Below are positions 13,101 through 22,996 of a stretch of 64,000 bases of DNA, piece by piece. The stretch spans positions 4,776,501 to 4,840,500 of the forward strand of contig OX359192.1 in assembly GCA_947172415.1 (NCBI GenBank), in the 5' to 3' direction. The position numbers and the translations under genes are program-made. The notes beneath the pieces were generated by a model that saw nothing but the letters and a program-made list of their open reading frames with translations, was not told the DNA's origin and did not search any database. The stretch's first letter is position 1, and each line of letters opens with the position of its first letter. Origin of the DNA: Chondrosia reniformis. Its lineage: Eukaryota > Porifera > Demospongiae > Chondrillida > Chondrillidae.

Positions 13101-16100
13101 TCACATCTAATGAAGACCTGCAGATCCAATAACTGCCCCAGAAGATTGGTTGTAAAAATGAAAATAGAATCATTGTTGATTTAATAGGTGTAAATTTATA
13201 ATATATACATTGAAAGGGTGGCCATGTTTTTTCGGCCAACCCTACTTAGAGTGTACGGTCTGTGTGAAAGAAAATGGTGTCACATAAAACGTTGAAAACC
13301 TTAGGCATAGAAGTAACTTTAAGTTATACTACGACTCTGTTAAGTTTTAAAATCACAATAATATTGTTTCAATTTATATATTTGGACGTTATTCTGGCAC
13401 AATGGCATCATTTATTGAAAGTGCTAAAAAAATTGATTGAGGTATGAATATGGCTGAAAGGACAAATACTGAGTGGCTCTCGGTGTCCAAAAGAGCAAAA
13501 TGGAAAGAAATAACAAATAAATTGATCCAGTATTGCAGTATCAGATCACTCAAAACCTATAATGGCAATTGATGGTCTGGAACTATTTGGAAGCACTCTC
13601 AGTGAGACTGATAGAGTTATGCCAGTGCGTGTTTTCATCAAAAATATATAAAATTCAGGGGTCCATCGTCTAAGAAAAATAGAGAAGTTGAGGCAGAACT
13701 GAAAGAGACGAAGCAGCCTGCAAGAAAGAAAATCCAGCCGGATTTCTAAACATCTCTAAGAAAGACAAACAGGGGAAGGAAAGCATTGCTCTTGCTTAAA
13801 ACAAGAAAGAGCTTTACGCATAGATTGATGGAGGATTACCCATCAAATACTGTAGAGCAAAGATGAAGCTAAGATACGTATAAAAGTGGGGACACTAACA
13901 AGCCTGAATCCTTTAGACCAATTCAAAATTGCTATGTCTTCAGCAATAGGAAAGCTACTTAAGAAGATCACTGCCCAGAAACTAGAAAGGTTCCTCTTAA
14001 CCAATAGCATTGTAGACCCCTCTTTACAATAGGACTTCCTTAGAAGTATACAAGGCACCTTGGATACCATCACAATGCTCACTTCCATTATCACCCAAGC
14101 AAGAGACTTAGGGTTTTATAGCCTCTGTCATCTTTTTGATCTGGAATTGCTTTTGGATCAATTTCCCACAGTCTCATCTAAGACTTACCATTACAAGTAT
14201 ATCCGTAACATGAAGCCATACATAAATCGCGTTATGAAAACAATATAGGGCTGCCTCTGGCAGCCCTAAAAAGTAAAAAATAACGTCACCTACTGTATCT
14301 ACAGTTATAGGAAATTTACAAGTAAAAGGATTGAGGTTCTCTACTTTACACTGGAGTTGGGGGCACTTCGGTATTACAACCCCTAAGTAAAAAAGAATTA
14401 ACTAATTATTTCCAACAAGAAGGCACTATCCAACAGTGAAACATAGCCGTTTAAAGCTCACAGAGTATCTGTCTAGCAAGGAAGTCACAATCTTGGGAAA
14501 AGGGCAAGTCCCTCCTTAGACTCTTTCAGCAATTAATTTTTTTCTTTTTGAAAGAAATGTTACTCAATGCAACACCCTTGTCAGGGACTGAATCTCTTCA
14601 TTTACCAAAGTTGTAAAATCTTAATAATTGGTCTCTCAACCAAAATCCTGCCTTGATGTGGCCATTTTACCAATTTGTTCATAACTTGAAGTATATATGT
14701 TTGCCATATTTACATGAAGTTTTTGATGCTTTTAGACATTCATAACTATATTTAAAAGTTAGGGTTGAAGGAATTTAAATGCCATCAAATTTTCCTGCTA
14801 AATGGTGTTAATAATGTAGCTCCAATGCTACCTTCCTGACTCTTCCGCAGGTGGTAGAGTGTATGAGCTGTAGTCTTCTTGAATTTTGATTGAATAATCT
14901 GATAGCAAAGGTATAATGATGATCTAAGAAAGTACAGCTGCATGCCATTCTGTGGATGCTACTATAATTAAAAAAGATTAAGAGCCCCTCAAACTTTAAA
15001 TTTATGCAAAATTTATTGAACTAAGGTAATAGCAAACGCTATAATTAGGAGGTGTATAGTACATATGTATATGACATACTAGATGCACAGTCTGCAATTG
15101 CATGCTATCAATTTACACACCTCTTGGGCTGAGATTTCATCTAACATTTTCATTTGACTTCCTTCTTTATTTTCACTAAAAAACTCTTCTACCTAGACAC
15201 AAAGAAATTTGTGATTATTAATTTTTGTTCTGCATATCATGTATAACATATCTTTAACTTAAAGAAGATAGAGAAAAAGGTATAGATTATAATATAATGT
15301 TATTTTCAATAGGGTCCACCAAACAATCTAATAGGTTGCCAATATAAAGGTAACACTATAAAATCAATAGTTATAATTACACCATCATCAGCAAATAAGT
15401 TTACAGTAGAGTTGAAGCTTTGTGGTAGATCTTTTATCATTAATGAGAAATAATAAAAGTGGTCAGAGTATGGATCCTTGTGGAACCCCTCTCACTAAGA
15501 ATGTTGCCTCTGAGACAGCCCCCAAAAGATACCAACTGTTTCTAAACAGATTGATTATTACTAGAGGATAATCCAAGGCATGAAGCTTTCTCAACAAGAT
15601 TGCATGGGGCACAGATTCAAAGGCTTTTTTCAAACCACAGCAACGTCACATTCATTATCTAAAGCCTTTTTCCAATCATCAAGAGTATCCACAAGTAATA
15701 GTTCTGTGGAATACTACTTTCTGTATTCAATTGCCTCTCATATCGGAGGGAATTTGTCCCAAGAAAACGTATCTTTAACAGTTCTCTCTAATATCTTGGA
15801 AGCTGCTGGTAAAATGGAGATTGGTCTATAATTCTCAACAAAAGATTTAACGTCATTCTTATGAATTGAAGTGACCTTAGCAAACTTCCGGTATTGATTG
15901 TTCTAAGAATAGTATTTAAAACTGTATGATATATCTGAACTAGTTAGAGCAAGCATTTTCCAGTAATAGAATCAATTCCACATTGCCTTGTTTGTTGGTA
16001 ACTCTTTCAGGTTTGTTTTGATATTCTATTTTAAATCAGGAGTGCTGCATCCACATTATACAGTGGATTTTCATGCAGGTACTGGATCAATACAATACAA

Positions 16101-19100
16101 ACAACGTGAAAAAACACATATGTATAAAGTTCATATGACATTGTGTGTGTTGTAATAGGTGGTATAGCTACATGAATTGAGTCAACCTGTTCAGTCATGC
16201 ATGCGTAGGATAACAATGGGGGAAATTAATTAAAGGAATGAAAGAAATTAATAACATTCATACATCAGTTCACATTTATATGATTCAAGTTGGCTAGGGC
16301 TCCTCTGAATGACTTGGCATCAATAATGTCTTTGATGGCAGGTGGCAAGGAATTAAAGTGATGTGCCCCTGGTATTGAAATGTTGAGCAATAGGTACTGG
16401 TTAGAGTTTGCTTCAGGTGTAGGTTGCTCATTCTGCTGGTTGAGGGGTAGTTTGCATTATGGGCCACATTTGTGGTCAACTTGGCAGTCAAGAATGCAGG
16501 TGCTCTGTTGATTAGACAGTGGTGCACCCGACTTACATTAATATAGCTAGGTGTCCTTTAGGATATAGGGTGGTCTACCCTAGCATTTGTCAGAGTGGAC
16601 GGCTTCCTGTTCTAGGTGGTTTTTGAAGGATCATATGCATGGTATAGTTCTGGATCCTCTCAATCCTGTCACTGAGAGTTGTACTACAGGAGTGCCAAAC
16701 AACAGAACAGTAATCAAGATATGGGAGCGCAAATGATAGATAGAGCAGCTTCCTTATGGAGCATGGCAGGTAGTGACTTGCTCTTCTATTGAAGGCTAGC
16801 TTGGCCAGGCATATCTTTCGAACAATGTCTATGTGCAGCTGCCAGCTTATAGATCTCTGTCAATCTGGACACCAGGGCAATTCAATGATTCCTGTATGAT
16901 TAGTAGTGCCTGATCTCCAGACCCGACCAGTACATCATCCAACTTCCTCTCTTCCTACTAAGTGTACCATCAGCTAGGTCTTAGCAATGTTCCTTTTTAG
17001 TCCATTGTCCATTGTCCACATTGCTACTCGACTAGGTCTACTAGTCTGGTACTAACCCATTTGGGGTCACTGTCTGAGGTGTATATCATTGTATCATCAG
17101 TGTAGAGATTTACTGTACATTTCTCCACAGCATTAGGCAGGCCATTAACAAACAATGTGAATAGAATTCAGGTACTTAACAACTACCCTAGGATCTATCA
17201 ACTTAATGGAGAATCTATCGTTACTTTCAGCTGCACCTGATTGATGTGCCTGTGGCTTGAATTCCACATAATTTAGAGAACTTGTGGCTAAATAATTGGG
17301 TAATATCTTGGGGGTCGATCACTTCTTCATCCTTAATTAGGAAAGTGATTTATATTTCCATCTCTAAGTAAACAGCAATCAACAAATACATTTTTCGTGT
17401 TCTACCAGAACTTCTGAGGATTAACTTTCTTACTTGTTAAATTTCTATACTCAGACCAGTCTTCTGGTCTCCCACTTTTCCTATAGCTTTAGTTAGACGA
17501 TAATTTCTGGCTGACATGAGTTTCCATACCTCTTTGTTGACCCATGGCTGATGATGTTTTCTAATGTATACCTTTCTAACAGGTGCTTTGTTGTTAACAA
17601 CTGCAAAGAAAAGCTCCTTCTAAACACCCTATTGATCATCAATATCATCAAATATAGAACATACACTTGGTCCATTTCTTTTTTAGCTCTTCAATGTTTA
17701 TGTGTCGGTAACACCTGGTTTGAATAAACTGTGAACCTCCTCTTTCTAGGTGCTAACACATCAGTGTATAGGATGGATAGCGAGTGATCAGAGAACCCTA
17801 TTGGGATATCATGCATATATAGGTATACCCTCATATACGTCAGGAGTGGTAAATATGACATCTATGCATGAGGCTAGATGAGGTGGTAGTAACTGTAGTT
17901 GGTCTAGTTACTAGCTGTTTCATTTAGACTGAATACATTAACACTAGTGTTGTCCAAGAAATTACATTGAAATCACCCGTCAATTATTAATACCCACCAC
18001 GCTTAGTAGACTTAACTCCAATTTGTCAAAAAAGGAGGACTTTTCATTTGGAGGTGATAAACACATCCAACAAGAGAAATCTTGTTCTTTAACTTTAGTT
18101 GAACCCATATGTCCTCAATATATGTCACATTGTGTAGTTCAGCTCTAAATACAATAGATGGAATGCCTAATAAGTCACGCGATTAGTTGACAGGGCATCT
18201 TAACCCAGAAATGGCAGCAAATCTCAGTGTTCTCATAGAAGCAGCTTGCCAGGCCTTGTGTTTTGATTTTGCTAATCCTCCAGACAGTGCTGTTTTAGGT
18301 AAATTGACTGTACCTCAGCTGAAGGAGTTTTGTTCGGCCTTGAGGTGCTCACTTGACAGATAGGACATGTTTTGTAAGTTTGAGAGTGGGCTAGGAATTG
18401 GAGTGAGAACTCCTACTAGAACTATCTGATTTTTAAAATCTACTTTATTCAATAGGGCCAAACTATACTACAATGATCCAGAGTGCCAACACCGTTACCT
18501 GAAGAGCGTTCGAAACGAACAAAGTGGTTGGTGAAGATTCCTGATGGCATACTATCCCCCTTGGTGGTAATAGCGAGTCATGTTAGGATACCTACAGCAT
18601 CGCAAGTTTTCCACTGAAAGCAAATGTTTAGAATCCCAGCCCACTGATGCCAGAGCTGGCATCACATGAAAGCCACTAAACTGACTCGAGGCTCCCAGTC
18701 TTCTATTGGATTAGAAACCCAGTGACTCGCTTGCTCAGCAGATGGCCATGCGGGTAAGGTGCCTAAGCCAAGATACAGAACGTTTATCCACATGGCAATT
18801 AGCCTGCCAATTGTCAGGGTAAAATTTGCTAGCAACTCCTCATCCATGCCATGCCTCAGGTAGTAAACAGCTGTTCCTTTAATGTGACTGATGAAACTAG
18901 CTAGAATATCTACTGACTTGTTCTCTAGCATCAATCTTAAATCCTCCATTTTATTTCTTAAACTTCTAACATTAAGATGACCCACTCTTAGCCTTGACCT
19001 CCTTTATCTCTGTTAATGGGATTTAGAGGAGGCAATTGTGGTGGAATGATAGTGACAGAGTCTTTGTCCTCAAAATACTAATAGGTAGTAAGGAGCAAGA

Positions 19101-22100
19101 TGAACATAAACAAGAACTACCAGAGAACAACAGGTGTATATTGCAACTCCTACAAGGTTCACATATTACATGCCACCACTTCTCACATGCATTACACACT
19201 AGATCTTTCTGGTTTCTTTTCACGGATATATTACATTTACCACAAGAAAACTTAACTTGACCTGGATTTTATGCAATGTCCATGACTTTCATCGTCAAAA
19301 CTTTATGAATTTTGGCAGTTCTCCTCTTTTCCTTATTTTGAGATCACTCCAAACACAAAATTAGGAATATAGGCAAACAATAAGGAAAATTTCAGAACAT
19401 TTATTGTCCCATGACTACTGGCAGCCATTTTTCATTTATCTGACCAATTGAAATTTTTTATCAATATAACACATGGCTTCAACATAAATTTCCTATAGAT
19501 TTTCTATAGTCCTATGGCCTTTTATATGCAGACTTTTTCCTCCGTTTTTAACAAATGGAGGCCTAAATGAAAAATTCTTAAATTTTAAATAAGTTTTATT
19601 TCCCAAACTTTATGACTATATGTTCATTCTATTTCTAGGTCCTTTCTTGGAGCCATACCAATTAATTACATTACATTATAATTACCTTAGTATATTGCAA
19701 CTTGCACTGTACATTGGTCTACTTCCAGTTGTTATGCTTGTCTCAAATTATATGTACAGTGCAACCTACAATATATCAGAGCAATCTTATAATGTAATGT
19801 AAATAATTAATATATCCCCAAGAGTCATAAAAACTACATATGCTCATTGTAAGAAATTTAAGTTACACAGATTTTTCAATTAGGTTTCAGTTTCTCTGTA
19901 AATGAAGGTCAAACTTCAGGCAAAGGATTATACTAAATCTATTGCATATTTATGTTAAAAAGATGTGTAATAAAAATAAAAATGCTTCAGAATCTGGAAC
20001 TGCACTAACCAAGGGATTGGGACAGATGTCGCTTGTCAATAATTACCAAACGTTTCGACCCAATCTCGGGTCTTCATCAGTGGTAGTGAGATTACAGGGC
20101 ATGGTGACTTATATATCGGTAGGGGGAGGGGCAGGTGAGATGGCACGACATTGACTGGGAGGGTGCCACAGTGATGGATGTTCAGCAGCAATATCACCAG
20201 AGATGCCTGCTGGAATCGTGGCACATCCGATCTGAATTGAACACAATGAATAGAGATGAAGGCAACCTCCCCCCGGTTTATGACCTCCTCGTCCTCCCAG
20301 CTTCCCGCCCATTATTTTCCCGCCCACAGCCATCTCACCTGCCCCTCCCCCTACCGATATATAAGTCACCATGCCCTGTAATCTCACTACCACTGATGAA
20401 GACCCGAGATTGGGTCGAAATGTTTGGAAATTATTGACAAGCGACAACTGGCCCAATCCCTTGGCTAGTGCAGTTCCAGATTCTGAAGCATGAATACACC
20501 TAGCCACACAGAGATCTTCAAAAATAAAAATGTTAAAGTGGTCAATGATTACCAAACTGATACACATTCCTGCTATGCATAGACGTACTGACTGGTTAAA
20601 TTAAAATTGTAAACAATTCAAAAAAAGTTGGAGTGTCACAAGAAGTAAGAGGAGTATGATACGTCATGTTATAACCCATATTTCCATGCCATTGTTTCTA
20701 TAAATCATCATTGTGATGCTTAGAATGTCTCCAAATGTTATTGCCTCATGGATAGTTAAAGTAAAACCCGTCTCTTGAAGGTTTTAGCAGCGTGACACAC
20801 AGTGTGGCAGAAAAAAGAATTGAAAAAACTGTTGAACCTTTACAAAGATAAGTTCGACGCAGTTAGAAGAAATCCTTATTCACTTTCCAACAAGAAATAA
20901 ATGTAAACGAGCCTGGTAGAAGAGAAGGTTTGATTATATGTATTTAAATACTAATATGCAGCTGTTAACATCGTGGTAGCATTGTGCTTCTGTATTGTGC
21001 ATGAGATCCTTTAGCATATTTGGGATGATGTATGCCATACTTAAAAAAAAGGTTCACAGAGAATTACAGGGTATTTTCATGAAAGACATTGATGTAATGT
21101 AAAATCTGTTCTGTGCAAGTTACAAAATGGCCTATAATCCAGAAGTCATGCATGAATAATCTAATACTACATGCCATGCCTACTCTTTAAAATACTAAAA
21201 AAGCCTTGGCCTAAGAGGAATATTGAACCATCTTCACAAAACAGAGATAACTGAGGAGTATCCTCTCTAGGCCAAAACAGCCACAGTGCATGTACCATGG
21301 ATATAAAAGTGTTGTTTACCTGACCTCTTTCTATCTAGATACTCTGCAGTATACACGGGAGAATCAAGAAGAACCCTAAAAGTCAATATGGCAGAGCACA
21401 AATGTGCTGTCAGGATAGGGATGTTAACAATGATCTAGCTGATTACTACCTAAAAACTTGCCATCCAATTCAGCCGAGTCAAACCAGAGTGGTGGAGGGA
21501 GAAGAACTGGTACCGAAGAAGAATCAAGGAAGCCTTGTAGATCCAACAATATCAGGTTAGAATGAACCTAGATCAAGGTGTTATATTAAAACACAGTTGG
21601 AAACCCTTTTTTTCCTTTTCTTCTCCTTCCCCCAGAAATGATGTAATGGATGATGTCATTGATGAGGTAATTGAAGACAGGGAACTGATGCCTATAAAAG
21701 TAGACAACTGTAGACCAACAAATGAAGACCTTTTGGATTGAAATGGCTGACATTCACAATGGACAACAAAACTGCATCTTTAGACGCTCTAAAAATCGAA
21801 AGATGATCCTTTCAAAAAGATTGATATATACGTACGTACACTGTAATAGTCAATTGAGATGGCAAAAAGCAAAGAAATGTGTGTGAAATTAGCTTAAAGG
21901 ACTTAAAAGTAACAAAGAAAAGGATATGATTAGATTCACTTCCTGTTTAACTTGTTCACACCATTTATCCTATTAATCAGCAATTCAGGCTGTATACAGT
22001 AGATTAGGCCTTCCATTATCAGATCATTGCCATGGCAATGGTGTATAAATAGCAGGAGATGGGCATGAATACCAAGAGAATATTCTATAGAACCTGGAAT

Positions 22101-22728
22101 TAAGATTGGGTTAGAAATGACAAATAAAAATAGAGGCCTCTATTTTGATAAATAAGGCATATATAGTTCAACTTGACTATCAAAGATCTGCTTCCTGTGG
22201 AGAGGTACGTAATATTCAGTAAATAGCTAAATGCCCTAAACTATATGGAGCTAGGATTAATTTATGCATAATCAAAGCGACACCCAAACCCCATCACCAT
22301 AGTCACACATCATCTAAGGGACAAAGCCTGATGCATTATACATATAACTTGAAAATATATTCATAACTCACTTGTTTTAGTATTTGTTCCCTCTTTTCAC
22401 ATTTGTTTTCGTAGTCTATGATGATAACTGCATATGCTTTTTGATAAGTTTGCTTAGCTTTGGCATCATATAGTACTTCGTACAACAAGGCTGGATCTTC
22501 AATTGCAACCACTTCAGCTGAAGACTTTCTGATTAAGGGAATTCCCAAATGCTTACTCATCTCAAAATTTTCTAGTGCTATAGTGATTCTCTCTTGTATA
22601 CTGGAGAGAGTTTCTTGTATTTCAGCTTGCTGTCTCTTCTCCTTCCTGTCTTTAACTTTCTGAAGAGTATTATCGCCTCCTCCATCATGGTAACTGTTTA
22701 CTTGGTGATTGAACCTTGATCCAGACAT
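7126..22728 (-). CDS. Large coiled-coil protein, three exons, long repeat-filled introns
   Basis: Exons read leftward are 22372-22728 (ATG at 22728-22726), 15121-15192 and 7126-10410 (stop TAA at 7126-7128). Donors are GTGAGT and GTGTGT, acceptors TGTGTCTAG and TTTCCACAG, all junctions in phase 0; lengths 357+72+3285 give 1237 aa. Exon 1 has a helical charged segment (KVKDRKEKRQQAEIQETL) and ends REQILKQ; exon 2 encodes 24 residues from VEEFFSENKE. Exon 3 has heptad-rich coiled coils at roughly residues 170-420 and 520-690, then a Ser/Thr-rich low-complexity region, more helices, and a basic C-terminus with an RPLSRSGS motif. No enzymatic domain or membrane segment is visible. I do not recognise the family; a cytoskeletal or ciliary role would be a guess. 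Further small exons could be hidden in the introns (4.7 and 7.2 kb). An acceptor-like CTTCTGTAG at about 22760 allows an upstream 5' exon. Confidence 0.75.
10411..11500. other. Intron sequence, upstream part
   Basis: Intron of the coiled-coil gene. I see no gene. 11330-11445 is a partial copy of the hairpin MITE family (GAACACAGAAGTGACATGTA, then AGCCTTATCACATGATTACT) also found at 28.5, 29.1, 41.2 and 58.9 kb. Confidence 0.5.
11560..13150 (+). pseudogene. Penelope-like element reverse transcriptase, degenerate
   Basis: Segments in shifting frames follow the Penelope-like RT order: VVLPADKGNTTVVMDQSQYQ at about 12130-12190; LLDNKTYKRLKGDPATKV; the palm motif MMSFDVTRLFTQVPI at 12478-12520; GATAMGSPLSPVVANIYMEA at 12678-12735; then in other frames the region where RYVDDTFV is expected (here RYVDT then a shift), SVLRKSTHTE at about 12960-12985, and SHHHSRIPQGVIKCLKDRAE. 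RTs of this class copy element RNA, usually with a GIY-YIG nuclease at the C-terminus, which I do not see here. Several stops and frameshifts make it non-functional. Confidence 0.8.
13855..14110 (+). pseudogene. Fragment of a non-LTR retrotransposon reverse transcriptase
   Basis: From about 13878 the translation reads YKSGDTNKPESFRPIQIAMS then SAIGKLLKKITAQKLERFLL and, after an in-frame stop, GTLDTITMLTSIITQAR. This fits the N-terminal RT region of LINEs (K.GD..NP..FRPI, IGK). It is short and broken, and fades into the right end of the surrounding repeat. Confidence 0.6.
14279..15120. other. Intron sequence with no recognised feature
   Basis: Rest of the long intron before the 72-nt exon of the coiled-coil gene. 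I see neither a coding region nor a clear repeat. Confidence 0.4.
15300..15990 (-). pseudogene. LINE (CR1/L2-like) reverse transcriptase fragment
   Basis: The minus strand, with shifts, reads VDTLDDWKKALDNECDVAVV, a decayed KAFDSVPH segment, then VRGVPQGSIL at about 15485-15505 followed by a stop, and an LFADDGVII-like segment at about 15385-15410. These are RT palm blocks in their normal order. At least three disruptions are present. It is separate from the LINE pieces at 16.3-19.3 kb, because the same blocks recur there. Confidence 0.7.
16270..19265 (-). pseudogene. Decayed CR1/L2-like LINE, endonuclease to RT end
   Basis: Read leftward: a Cys-rich zinc-finger-like segment (KRNQKDLVCNACEKWWHVIC, 19160-19220); the start of an APE-type endonuclease (GHLNVRSLRNKMEDLRLML, about 18925-18980); later endonuclease blocks near 17960 (DGDFN), 17860 (CIDVIFTTPD) and 17790 (IGFSDHSLSI); the linker HHQPWVNKEVWKLMSARNY at about 17495-17560; the RT block VNLYTDDTMIY with Tyr for the usual FADD Phe (about 17090-17130); and the C-terminus ending near 16300. 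Such elements nick DNA and prime reverse transcription at the nick. It is full of stops and interrupted at 18190-18650 by unrelated sequence. Confidence 0.75.
18190..18650 (+). other. Unidentified insert within the LINE
   Basis: A stretch that does not fit the LINE. On plus it reads PEMAANLSVLIEAACQALCF then KLTVPQLKEFCSALRCSL (about 18200-18360) before a stop, the second part being reminiscent of a SAP-type helix pair, and later YYNDPECQHRYLKSVRNEQ at about 18470-18520. It looks like a decayed coding fragment from another repeat. I cannot name it. Confidence 0.4.
19445..19800 (+). repeat. MITE-like dispersed repeat, uninterrupted copy
   Basis: The block from TTTTTTATCAATATAACACA to the GTCCTTTCTTGGAGCCATA region and on to TACCTTAGTATATTGCAACT recurs at 25140-25375 and 26455-26515. 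There it is split by another transposon, so this copy is the uninterrupted form. No coding capacity. Confidence 0.65.
20044..20085 (-). ncRNA. Hammerhead ribozyme (minimal type I), apparently complete
   Basis: On minus: stem I strand TACCA, core CTGATGA, stem II hairpin GACCC-GAGATT-GGGTC, core GAAA with the palindromic ACGT mini stem III, cleavage-site T, then TGGTA pairing with TACCA. All conserved core positions (CUGANGA, GAA, A15.1-U16.1) are present; the base before cleavage is U rather than the commoner C. Palindromic stem III hammerheads, thought to act as dimers, are established in Penelope-like elements. Activity is inferred. Confidence 0.7.
20388..20428 (+). ncRNA. Hammerhead-like motif, mutated copy
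   Basis: This is the inverted partner of the 20044-20085 copy. CTGATGA and stem II (GACCC..GGGTC) are intact, but the stem III palindrome is ATGT instead of ACGT and stem I is TACCA against TGGAA, losing a pair. It is probably inactive or weak. Confidence 0.5.
20493..21335. other. Intron sequence with no recognised feature
   Basis: No gene or convincing repeat boundary seen. Confidence 0.35.
21340..21650 (+). pseudogene. GIY-YIG endonuclease C-terminal remnant of a Penelope-like element
   Basis: Frames on plus give VYTGESRRTLKVNMAEHKCA, then PSQTRVVEGEE and a shifted KNQGSLVDPTIS-type ending. This matches the C-terminus of Penelope-like polyproteins, where a GIY-YIG nuclease is followed by an H..AV segment and a YRRRIKEAL-like helix. 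It is broken by frameshifts. Confidence 0.6.
21651..22371. other. Intron sequence with no recognised feature
   Basis: Last part of the long intron, up to the first exon of the coiled-coil gene. No gene seen. Confidence 0.35.
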
Positions 22729-22996
22729 TGAATTTTGTTCACTGAACCTTATATGCAACTACAGAAGAATAGACCTAATGAATGTGGTGACATATTTTCT
22801 TGGTGGGACACATATAAACATTTGAGATGAAAGCATAAGTAATATTTCAATAAATAGTATGAAGTACTAAGCACAGTAAACTATTTGTAATATATGCGGT
22901 TTCTTACTTCAAAAGACGTAGTTATTTACGTATAATCTCGAAGGAAACGAAATGGCCGGTTGCTAGGCACATTTTTCTAAAAAGTGTGATAGTCAC
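22729..22996. promoter_or_regulatory. Shared intergenic region of a divergent gene pair
   Basis: 268 bp separate the start codon of the minus-strand coiled-coil gene from that of the plus-strand Lines homologue. It contains a possible 5' UTR splice acceptor for the minus gene (CTTCTGTAG at about 22760) and a GTCACATGA element just at the Lines start. A bidirectional promoter is inferred from the arrangement; no canonical TATA box was identified. Confidence 0.5.

Larger units (their letters stand above)
11503..14278. mobile_element. Composite repeat bounded by inverted GGCTGCC hairpin ends
   Basis: The left end reads TTAGGGGCACCCACAGGCAG then CCCTTATATTGTT. The right end, reverse-complemented, reads TTTTTAGGGCTGCCAGAGGC then AGCCCTATATTGTTTTCAT. 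Each end is itself a small hairpin, and the two face each other across 2.8 kb. Homologous left ends occur at 42240-42340 and 45430-45500, both followed by TTACGTTGTATGGCTTC; the right end here carries the same TATGGCTTCATGTTACGGA in inverted order. The interior holds Penelope-like and LINE debris, so this may be a composite. No transposase is visible between the ends. Confidence 0.45.
19981..20492. repeat. Penelope-type repeat pair in inverted orientation with hammerhead-like cores
   Basis: The block 19981-20142 is repeated as its reverse complement at 20330-20492, nearly identical over about 160 bp, separated by a unique spacer. Each arm holds one hammerhead-ribozyme-like core (separate entries). 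Inverted terminal copies next to truncated elements are typical of Penelope-like elements, and a GIY-YIG remnant lies at 21340-21620. Confidence 0.7.
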
